5,151 nucleotides of DNA from Bifidobacteriaceae bacterium (GTDB taxonomy: Bacteria > Actinomycetota > Actinomycetes > Actinomycetales > WQXJ01). Under the pieces are notes generated by a model. The model was not told where the DNA came from, did not search any database, and worked only from the letters and a program-made list of their open reading frames with translations. Each line of letters begins with the position of its first letter. Position 1 is the stretch's first letter. Below, in pieces: positions 1 through 5,151 of this stretch. The translations under genes and the position numbers were made by a program. The stretch spans positions 1 to 5,151 of the forward strand of contig JAIRXV010000193.1 in assembly GCA_031268115.1 (NCBI GenBank). Direction: 5' to 3'.

Positions 1-172
1 CAACCACCGGCGGGTCCGTGTTGACCAGGTCGAGCACGTCGGAACCGCTCCCGAGAGCGTCCTCCAACCACATGAACTGAGCGAACCCGTAGACGAATTT
101 GCCGAGCAACGCCCCCAACGCGATCAAGGCCACGCTCCAGCCGAGCAAACCAGCAACACGCCACTTCTTCAT
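1..172 (-). CDS. N-terminal fragment of a predicted membrane-anchored or secreted protein, family unknown
   Basis: The gene runs off the left edge of the window; 57 codons are visible. The protein begins MKKWRVAG and has one hydrophobic stretch at about residues 7-27 (Val/Ala/Leu/Gly-rich), consistent with a membrane anchor or uncleaved signal. It continues with an aromatic-rich stretch (FVYGFAQFMW, about 26-35) and then a more polar part containing EDALGSGSDVLDLV. The positively charged N-terminus before the hydrophobic core predicts a cytoplasmic N-terminus. The ATG at 172-170 was chosen because it directly precedes the Lys-Lys hydrophobic start, and a weak GGAAG ribosome-binding match lies 10 bases upstream (187-183). 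G/C-rich third positions support coding. I do not recognise the family, and too little is present to assign a role. It is divergent from the GH3 gene on the right, with transposon debris between them. Confidence 0.65.
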   Translation of the reverse strand, partial: MKKWRVAGLLGWSVALIALGALLGKFVYGFAQFMWLEDALGSGSDVLDLVNTDPPVV

Positions 173-485
173 GGCTTCCCCACTTCCATCGTCAAGGCTT
201 TCAAGAGACAACCGCGCCGGAGCCGGATGGACGCCCCCTCCGGGCCGCACGGCCGCCCCGAGGCTGATCGGCATGCCAGACTAAACCAACCACCCGCTGC
301 GCCGCCACCGCCGTTGGGCACTCTGCGGCGGAGCGCAAGTCAAACACGTGGCGCACGGATTGCACCTGTACTTGACCGGCGAAACCGCCGGGTTCACGTC
401 GGGACGCCTCGATTCGAGATTGTACACGGGCAGGCCCAGCGGGGTGCCGAGCCCGTTTTCTAGCTGGACCCTTCTATGGGTTTTG
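173..485. other. Intergenic stretch between left-edge gene and transposase remnant, no supported gene
   Basis: This 313-base stretch lies upstream of the minus-strand left-edge gene and downstream of the transposase remnant's stop codon. Short frames are open on both strands but show no recognisable protein family and no convincing ribosome-binding site. A TACAAT hexamer on the minus strand (424-419) could be a -10 element for the left-edge gene, but I see no good -35 partner, so it is not called as a promoter. The stretch also contains a terminator-like hairpin (listed separately). Confidence 0.6.
426..461 (+). terminator. Possible rho-independent terminator hairpin, plus strand
   Basis: ACGGGC (426-431) pairs with GCCCGT (451-456), and inside it GGC (433-435) pairs with GCC (446-448), leaving a 10-base loop. 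The right arm runs directly into TTTTCT (456-461). This is the shape of an intrinsic terminator for plus-strand transcription. No plus-strand gene is visible to its left, so its function is unclear. It might limit antisense transcription or be a structured end of the neighbouring IS110 remnant. The structure is seen in the sequence; the function is inferred. Confidence 0.3.
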
Positions 486-863
486 TCAAGCTGTGATTCG
501 CCGGAGTTGGCGGTAGAGCTGGCGGGTGATGCGTCGTTTGAGGCAGCACCGGGTTTCGCGTTCGGTTTTGCCTTCGGCGAGGCGTTTGGCGGTGTAGGCC
601 TGGGTTTCGAGGTCGTGGGCTTGGCGGGAGCGAGCGCCGGTGATAGGAGCGACACCTTTCAAGTCCAGCAGTCCAGGGGCGGCGGTGTCCACCAGTCTTT
701 GGAGGCGGACCTGATTGGCGGCCAGTTCCTCGCCCAGGGCGGTGACGTCTTTGGCGCGGCGGACCACCACACCTAACGCTAGGTCTTTGCCGGGACGGCG
801 CCGGGAGAGCTGGCCGACCTGCGCCGAAGTCGGCGACGACCGGGCTGTCCGGGGCCAATTCCG
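486..863 (-). pseudogene. IS110-family transposase remnant (C-terminal part, internally deleted)
   Basis: Read on the minus strand, this frame is open from 863 to the stop at 486. It carries two blocks typical of actinobacterial IS110 transposases. The first is a helical stretch with TSAQVGQLSRRR, then AKDVTALGEELAANQ, ending in LLDLKGVAPITGA, the equivalent of the family's helix-hairpin-helix-like GVGPxTAA motif. The second is the C-terminal tail ETQAYTAKRLAEGKTERE followed by the Cys/Lys/Arg-rich block and RQLYRQL. In intact members about 70 residues separate these blocks, including the SSG stretch with the catalytic Ser and the RGGD/N-rich part; here they are almost fused. The N-terminal RuvC-like DEDD half is also absent: upstream of 863 the frame closes (TAG at 866-864). 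A GTG at 770 could start a 94-residue peptide, but it could not transpose. Family assignment is from motif recall, not a search. This is a dead relic, not an active element. Confidence 0.75.
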
Positions 864-1018
864 CTATCAGGTCGGCCACAACCTCCAGCCTCGCCATCCG
901 AGGCTGAAGGACTGGTTTCCGCGGATGCCGCTCCGGGAAGCGTCAGCGCGAGCGCGGTGGCAATAGTGATCGCGCCGGAGCGCGGCCATGGCACATAATG
1001 TTCGGTCGGCAGCGGCTT

Positions 1019-1055
1019 CCGTTCGAACGGGAATCGATGAACCTGGCGCCAGGTT
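1019..1055. promoter_or_regulatory. Cluster of three perfect palindromes, possible operator
   Basis: Three perfect palindromes lie in 37 bases: CCGTTCGAACGG (1019-1030), ATCGAT (1033-1038) and AACCTGGCGCCAGGTT (1040-1055). Their centres are 11 and 12 bases apart, about one helical turn each, so dimeric DNA-binding proteins could sit on the same face of the DNA. The cluster is about 450 bases before the GH3 start codon. Sugar-utilisation genes in actinobacteria are often controlled by LacI-type repressors that bind palindromes with a central CG, so an operator is a reasonable guess. The distance from the gene and the lack of a recognised promoter keep confidence low. Confidence 0.3.
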
Positions 1056-1292
1056 TCTGGATGGACGCAGGCTATTAACCGGCGAGATACTATGGTGCCA
1101 CTTTATCAAGATCAGTCCGGCGAACAATCCGGGCGACACTTCTGCGATTGGAACATTGAGCGAATCTCCAACTAATGCGGGCAACCGATGCGCCACCACC
1201 CGTATGCGCACGCCCGCAAGCATCCGACTCCAGATCCTCTGCGCGAGCCGCCCCTGAGTCAGGCTGGAGCAGGTGGGAAGAGGCGTGCGCGT

Positions 1293-1330
1293 TGGCGATA
1301 CCGCGCCTGCGGTACGCCACAATACCGCGC
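1293..1330 (+). repeat. Hairpin with a repeated arm
   Basis: TGGCG (1293-1297) and TACCGC (1299-1304) pair with GCGGTA (1309-1314) and CGCCA (1315-1319). This gives an 11-base-pair stem with a single bulged A (1298) and a four-base GCCT loop. The left-arm sequence ATACCGCGC (1298-1306) recurs exactly at 1322-1330, just after the stem, so the two copies could compete for the same GCGGTA strand. No T-run follows, so it is not an intrinsic terminator. It might act as a leader-RNA switch or an inverted-repeat protein site; the structure is visible but the role is not. Confidence 0.35.
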
Positions 1331-1444
1331 AGGGACGATTCGCCGGCCAGCAGCCGGGACATACCCTGACTACTGGCCGTGCCCCCGGGCGCGATGGCGC
1401 GTGACTGCGACCGATCCGGGAACAGTAGTGGGCTGAAGGCGCCC

Positions 1445-1473
1445 CTGAGGCATAGCTCAGCGGGATTCCCCGC
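1445..1473 (+). repeat. Two short overlapping hairpins near the GH3 ribosome-binding site
   Basis: CTGAG (1445-1449) can pair with CTCAG (1456-1460), and GCGGG (1460-1464) can pair with CCCGC (1469-1473) around a four-base loop. They share base 1460, so both cannot form completely. They end 24 bases before the Shine-Dalgarno sequence. Five-base-pair stems are common by chance in G+C-rich DNA, so a regulatory role is only a possibility. Confidence 0.2.
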
Positions 1474-1496
1474 AGATTTGACAGTGAATTTCTCAG

Positions 1497-1503
1497 TAAG
1501 GAG
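1497..1503 (+). promoter_or_regulatory. Shine-Dalgarno sequence of the GH3 gene
   Basis: TAAGGAG is a strong match to the anti-Shine-Dalgarno end of 16S rRNA and lies 5 bases before ATG 1509. It fixes the start codon and sits in a locally A/T-rich stretch, which favours an open translation start. Confidence 0.85.
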
Positions 1504-1508
1504 TTTAT

Positions 1509-1592
1509 ATGTATCGTCCCCAAAGGAAGGCCCTCGTCGGTGCCCTGGCCACGGCCGGCCTGGTGCTGATGGGTGGAGCACCGGCTCTTGGC
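1509..1592 (+). other. Signal peptide of the GH3 enzyme
   Basis: Residues 1-7 (MYRPQRK) give a basic n-region, residues 8-23 form a hydrophobic core rich in Ala, Leu, Val and Gly, and APALG|AQ offers a signal peptidase I site with Ala at -3 and Gly at -1 (after residue 28). This predicts Sec export; there is no twin-Arg motif and no lipobox Cys. An acidic, polar segment (PDDSQSDQE) follows, as is common after cleavage sites. Confidence 0.85.
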
Positions 1593-4500
1593 GCCCAACC
1601 CGACGACAGTCAAAGCGACCAAGAGATTGCCCACGGCGAACTTGCTCGGGAGGTGGCCGGTGAGGGAATGGTCCTGCTCTTCAACGATGGCGCTGGCCTG
1701 CCCGCGCCCGCCGGCAACCTTGCCGTATTCGGTGTGGGCGCCTACCAAACCGTCAAGGGCGGGACGGGGTCCGGCGATGTCGATCAGCGGTATGTGATTG
1801 GGGCTCGGGAAGGTTTGGAGGAAGGCGGCTACAACGTCACCACGTCTGGCGAGTATTACGACGCGATGGTGGCGGAGTTCGACCGGTTGAACCCAGCCGG
1901 CGCGAGCGGCGGGATGCTCGGCGGCGGCATCAACTACGTGGACGCGGAGGTGGCACTGACGCCAACCAGCGTTAAGCCGACATCCCCAACCGGGACCGCT
2001 TTGTACGTCCTGCCCCGAAACTCAGGGGAGGGCGCGGACCGCACGGCCACGCAAGGCGATTACTTCCTCTCGGACACAGAATACGCCAACATCAAGACTA
2101 TAGGCCAAACTTACTCCAAAGTTGTCGTGGCTTTGAATGTGGGCGCCGTGGTGGATACGGTCTTCGTGCAGCAAATCAACGCCGAAGCAACAGATCCCGG
2201 CGGCGGGCTGGCCGTCGATACTCTGCTGCTCATGAGCCAGGCCGGCCAAGAGTCGGGCAGGGCGCTCTATGACGTGGTAAGCGGTGCGGTCAACCCGTCT
2301 GGCAAGACCGTGGACACGTGGGCGTCATCGTACGACTACTACCCTGCCGCACCCACATTTGCCAGCAACGACGGATCCCCATTCGTCGAGAACTACCCGG
2401 AGGGCATTTACGTCGGCTATCGCTATTTCGACTCGTTCTACAAGACCATCAACCGCGCGGCGCCCGATTCTGTCGTGTCCTATCCCTTCGGGCATGGCGG
2501 CTCCTACACCACGTTCGACGTGACACCGGGAACGGTCACAGCCGATGCTGACTCGGTAACCATCAAAGCGACAGTTTCCAACACGGGCAAAGTTGCCGGC
2601 AAGGAAGTGGTGCAAGTCTATTTCTCCGCGCCCACGTCGGGATTGGATAAGCCCTACCAAGAACTGGCGGCCTACGGAAAGACCGATCTGTTGGCCCCCG
2701 GCAAGGCACAGACCTTGACTCTTTCTTTCCCAACGACGGAGATGTCCTCCTACAACGAAACGTTGGCCGCCTACGTACTCGAAGGTGGGCAATACGCGAT
2801 CCGCGTGGGCACGTCCTCACGCGATACAACAGTGGTCGCGAAGGTGTCTGTGGCATCGACGGTGCTTACCGAGCGGCTGCGAAACGAAGTAGTAGACGAG
2901 CGGACGCTCAACGCCACCCAATGGCAATCCAATCCGGCGAACTTCTACTCCTACCCCGCAGAGGCCCGCCAAATCAGTGCGGCGCCGACAATAGCCGTGT
3001 CCGGCTTCGCTACGGTCAACAATTCCTCGCCGTATGAGCAGACCGTCTCTGTAGGCCCGGACTCGCCGTTCTACGAGATCGACGGCTCAAAGATCTCCAC
3101 CGCTACCGCGTTGATCGACCAGTCCAAACAGGCCAACTGGGAGGGTACAGGCGCACCATACGCGCCCAAGCAGGGCGAGACCGTCCAGACCGTGAACGTC
3201 CCCGCCGGCGTGACGCTGTATGACGTGGCCGAGGGAACGGCCACAATGAACCAGTTCGTCGCCTCGCTCGACGTGGAGCACTTGGGCAACATAGTCGAGG
3301 GCCTGGGTTGGGCGGGCGGGGGCACCGCGAGCACTTTGACAGCCAATGGCGCCGCGGGCTACACCACCAATCTCTATGAGGCCATCGGCATCGCTTCGAT
3401 GTCGCTGTCCGATGGCCCCGCTGGCCTTAGGATCACCCAGAGTTGGAGCGACCCATCCGGTGGGACGCTGTACCAGTTCTGCACCGCTTGGCCCATCGGC
3501 ACGGCGCTCGCGCAGACCTGGAACACCGATTTGGTTCAGGCAGTAGGCAAAGCGATCGGCGAGGAAATGGTCACCTATGGTGCGACGCTGTGGCTGGCAC
3601 CGGGGCAGAACATTCACCGCGATCCGCTCAATGGCCGCAACTTCGAGTACTTCTCAGAAGATCCGCTCGTCACCGGTCTGATCTCGGCCGCCGAAACCAA
3701 GGGCGTCCAATCCAACGCCGGTGTCGGGGTGACGCTCAAGCATTATGCGGGCAACAACCAGGAGTCTGAACGCAACGGCGGCAACAGCGTGATAAACGAG
3801 CGAGCACTGCGCGAGATCTATTTGAAGGGTTTCGAGATCTCGGTCAAATCCGCCCAGCCGATGGCGATCATGAGTTCCTATAACCAAATCAACGGTCACT
3901 GCGTGGCCGGCGATTACGATCTGCTCACCGATATTCTGCGCGGCGAGTGGGGCTTCAAAGGCCTGGTCATGACGGACTGGGGCGGCTGCGGCTCCCTGCT
4001 GGCCAACATGTATGCCGGCAACGATCTGATCGAGCCGGGCGGCGCCGCGGCCTCCGTGGTGCAATCGGTGCTGCCACAGGAGCCTCAAGTGGATGTGTTC
4101 GGCCTGCCGCCCGTGTCGATTCAGGCCGGCTTCATGCCGGGCGCCGCCTCGACGTACACCGTCCAACTGGGTAACCTGGAGCTTTCCGCCTCAGGCCCTC
4201 AGTCCTTCACCAACACGGTAGACACCAGCAACTATGACGCTACACCGATCTCGGGTACTACATCGTTCCAGTTCGTTGGCGGCACAATCCAGATTGTGAC
4301 CACGCCGATTCCCGCATTCGCCAGCGTTCAAGCGGCCTATGATTTCGCTCAAGCACTGGCCAGCGGCACCAACCCATTCGATTCGAGCGGGACCGGTCCG
4401 GCCCTGTTTACCGCCGACCAGCGAGCCGCCATCGTTATTGACGCCGAAAACTATGTTCTAGGGGAGTTGGAGAGCTTCAACGTCACGTTGAAGGGCGACT

Positions 4501-5151
4501 ATGTCACTCCAATGCGGCTCGGCGATCTTCAGCTCAACGCGGCCCGCATCCTCAACGTCGTCATGCAGTCGGCACCGTTCGCGGAATTGGCCGCGTCAGC
4601 CGGTCACAGGGACATCGAAGTGGGCCCATACACCGCGCAGTTCGCGGACCTGGCCAGCTACGCGCCGGTCGCCGCGAGCGTGATCGTCAACGCCACTCTT
4701 GACACCGCCGCCCTCGACGCGGCGATCAGGGCGGCACAAACGGCCGTGGCCGGAGCAACGTCAGGATCGGCCGCGAGCCTAGCGACTGCGATTGCGGCGG
4801 CCACTCAAGCAAGGGCCAATGCGGTCACTCAGGCGGATATCGTCGCCGCCTTGGCGGCGCTGAGTTCCGCCGCCGATGCCGTTCAGGCGGGGCTGGTGCC
4901 GCGCGGAGACGCCACTGTGCTCAATGCGCTCGTCGCAGGAGTCGGGGCCTTGAATGCGGCCAACTTCACGCCAGCCAGTTGGGCGGGCGTCCAGGCGGCC
5001 GCCCAACAGGCACAGGCAGTCCTGGCCAATCCGGCCGCCGCCTCTCAAACGGCCGTCGATGCGGCCGCGAGCGCGCTTGCGGCCGCCATCGGGGCGTTGG
5101 CCGTGGCCCCCACCGCGGAAAGCGGCGCCGACCAGGCGCGCGGTGCGCAGG
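1509..5151 (+). CDS. Secreted GH3 beta-glucosidase-type enzyme, permuted domain order, with FIVAR modules (3' partial)
   Basis: The frame is open for 1214 codons and leaves the window without a stop. GH3 enzymes remove non-reducing-end glucose (or xylose and similar sugars) from beta-linked glycans by a retaining mechanism. The domain order is reversed from most GH3s. Residues 1-28 are a signal peptide. About 40-320 is the alpha/beta sandwich domain, with VLLFN, GGTGSGDV (84-91) and RNSGEGADR, in which E174 is the predicted acid/base. YPFGHGGSYTTF (325-336) leads into a fibronectin-III-like domain (to about 440) with NTG, GKEVVQVY and VGTSS. About 570-1020 is the TIM-barrel-like domain: DGPAGLR (635-641), LAPGQNIHRDP and GRNFEYFSEDP (696-719), K744-H745, SYNQING (790-796), and VMTDWGG with predicted nucleophile D823. 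All expected catalytic and sugar-binding motifs are present. An unusual insert covers about 845-995. Two FIVAR modules follow (about 1064-1129 and 1136-1198). Known permuted GH3s, such as Ruminococcus albus beta-glucosidase, share the order. Exact substrate is uncertain; a wall anchor may lie beyond the edge. Confidence 0.95.
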   Translation, partial: MYRPQRKALVGALATAGLVLMGGAPALGAQPDDSQSDQEIAHGELAREVAGEGMVLLFNDGAGLPAPAGNLAVFGVGAYQTVKGGTGSGDVDQRYVIGAREGLEEGGYNVTTSGEYYDAMVAEFDRLNPAGASGGMLGGGINYVDAEVALTPTSVKPTSPTGTALYVLPRNSGEGADRTATQGDYFLSDTEYANIKTIGQTYSKVVVALNVGAVVDTVFVQQINAEATDPGGGLAVDTLLLMSQAGQESGRALYDVVSGAVNPSGKTVDTWASSYDYYPAAPTFASNDGSPFVENYPEGIYVGYRYFDSFYKTINRAAPDSVVSYPFGHGGSYTTFDVTPGTVTADADSVTIKATVSNTGKVAGKEVVQVYFSAPTSGLDKPYQELAAYGKTDLLAPGKAQTLTLSFPTTEMSSYNETLAAYVLEGGQYAIRVGTSSRDTTVVAKVSVASTVLTERLRNEVVDERTLNATQWQSNPANFYSYPAEARQISAAPTIAVSGFATVNNSSPYEQTVSVGPDSPFYEIDGSKISTATALIDQSKQANWEGTGAPYAPKQGETVQTVNVPAGVTLYDVAEGTATMNQFVASLDVEHLGNIVEGLGWAGGGTASTLTANGAAGYTTNLYEAIGIASMSLSDGPAGLRITQSWSDPSGGTLYQFCTAWPIGTALAQTWNTDLVQAVGKAIGEEMVTYGATLWLAPGQNIHRDPLNGRNFEYFSEDPLVTGLISAAETKGVQSNAGVGVTLKHYAGNNQESERNGGNSVINERALREIYLKGFEISVKSAQPMAIMSSYNQINGHCVAGDYDLLTDILRGEWGFKGLVMTDWGGCGSLLANMYAGNDLIEPGGAAASVVQSVLPQEPQVDVFGLPPVSIQAGFMPGAASTYTVQLGNLELSASGPQSFTNTVDTSNYDATPISGTTSFQFVGGTIQIVTTPIPAFASVQAAYDFAQALASGTNPFDSSGTGPALFTADQRAAIVIDAENYVLGELESFNVTLKGDYVTPMRLGDLQLNAARILNVVMQSAPFAELAASAGHRDIEVGPYTAQFADLASYAPVAASVIVNATLDTAALDAAIRAAQTAVAGATSGSAASLATAIAAATQARANAVTQADIVAALAALSSAADAVQAGLVPRGDATVLNALVAGVGALNAANFTPASWAGVQAAAQQAQAVLANPAAASQTAVDAAASALAAAIGALAVAPTAESGADQARGAQ
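4698..5102 (+). other. Two Ala-rich FIVAR modules in the GH3 C-terminal region
   Basis: Residues about 1064-1129 and 1136-1198 are Ala-rich amphipathic helices. The second has the clear FIVAR pattern: a Leu-rich first helix, FTPASWAGVQ, then AQAVLANPAAASQTAVDAA and a final helix AIGAL. The first is more degenerate but begins LDTAALDAAI and has the same spacing. FIVAR modules occur in many secreted or surface proteins of Gram-positive bacteria and are thought to act as stalks or binding modules; here they would hold the enzyme away from the wall or bind polymer. A polar linker (SGADQARGAQ) follows to the window edge. Confidence 0.75.

Larger units (their letters stand above)
864..1497. other. 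Long non-coding or degenerate stretch upstream of the GH3 gene
   Basis: About 630 bases without a supported gene. Several frames are open on both strands, as expected in G+C-rich DNA, including one of 293 codons on the minus strand that runs into the GH3 gene; none reads like a known family. The part nearest the transposase relic (about 890-994, minus strand) encodes a signal-peptide-like stretch, perhaps a gene scar. The rest carries palindromes and hairpins listed separately and is the likely place for the GH3 promoter and operator. I found no convincing -35/-10 pair at normal spacing. Confidence 0.6.

Noticed and set aside
281..460. Minus-strand peptide with a four-Cys cluster (CNPCATCLTC), suggesting a metal-binding site
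   Set aside because: It exists only as the tail of a frame that runs out of phase through the transposase relic. It has no start codon or ribosome-binding site of its own.
348..776. 142-codon plus-strand frame opposite the transposase relic
   Set aside because: It is mostly the antisense of the IS110 relic; its Gly/Phe/Ala pattern mirrors the Lys/Arg/Glu-rich coding strand. No ribosome-binding site or family match is apparent.
1451..1475. tRNA-like TAGCTCAG D-arm motif
   Set aside because: No T-loop sequence (GGTTCGAATCC-like) or matching acceptor stem follows within tRNA length; the GH3 ribosome-binding site lies there instead.
1478..1509. Perfect -35 hexamer TTGACA at 1478-1483 with TTTATA at 1504-1509
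   Set aside because: The spacing is 20 bases instead of about 17, and transcription would start inside the gene, beyond its own Shine-Dalgarno sequence and start codon.
867..1748. 293-codon open frame on the minus strand across the intergenic region and the GH3 start
   Set aside because: It overlaps 240 bases of the clearly real GH3 gene in antisense, has no recognisable motif or ribosome-binding site, and its Arg/Ser/Pro/Gly-rich composition is typical of a shadow frame in G+C-rich DNA.
2022..4166. Several frames of 75-176 codons on both strands inside the GH3 gene
   Set aside because: All are shadows of one continuous, motif-rich GH3 frame that I translated without interruption from 1509 to the window end.
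4698..5102. Tandem Ala-rich repeats considered as a DNA repeat or low-complexity artefact
   Set aside because: The DNA copies are not near-identical, and the protein keeps the spacing and conserved positions of FIVAR modules, so diverged protein domains explain it better.

Overview
The window looks like chromosomal DNA from a high-G+C Gram-positive bacterium (Actinobacteria). The reasons are G/C-rich third codon positions, an actinobacterial-style IS110 transposase remnant, and a secreted glycoside hydrolase family 3 (GH3) enzyme with C-terminal FIVAR modules, an architecture seen in Bifidobacterium- and Actinomyces-like gut or plant-polymer degraders. The genus cannot be fixed from the sequence alone.

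Layout, left to right. (1) 1-172, minus strand: the first 57 codons of a gene running off the left edge, encoding a short basic N-terminus and one hydrophobic segment; family not recognised. (2) 173-485: no supported gene; it is the upstream region of the left-edge gene and holds a terminator-like hairpin followed by a T-run, read on the plus strand (426-461). (3) 486-863, minus strand: a broken IS110-family transposase C-terminus, lacking its N-terminal catalytic half and about 70 internal codons. (4) About 864-1497: roughly 630 bases without a convincing gene. It has a cluster of three palindromes (1019-1055), a strong hairpin with a duplicated arm (1293-1330) and small hairpins near the next gene. 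A signal-peptide-like stretch on the minus strand beside the transposon remnant may be the scar of another gene. (5) 1509-5151, plus strand: one large gene, open at the right edge, with a strong Shine-Dalgarno sequence.

The large gene is the centre of the window. It encodes a secreted GH3 beta-glucosidase-type enzyme in the circularly permuted domain order: signal peptide, the alpha/beta sandwich domain carrying the predicted acid/base (E174), a fibronectin-III-like domain, then the TIM-barrel-like domain carrying the predicted nucleophile (D823), followed by two Ala-rich FIVAR modules. A stretch of about 150 residues of unknown fold is inserted late in the barrel domain. The protein probably acts outside the cell, releasing glucose or a related sugar from the non-reducing ends of beta-linked oligosaccharides; a cell-wall anchor would lie beyond the window. 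No transporter or regulator gene is visible. The left-edge gene and the GH3 gene point away from each other, with the transposon debris and the palindrome cluster between them. I see no multi-gene novel system; the most unusual items are the enzyme's architecture and the structured DNA upstream of it.
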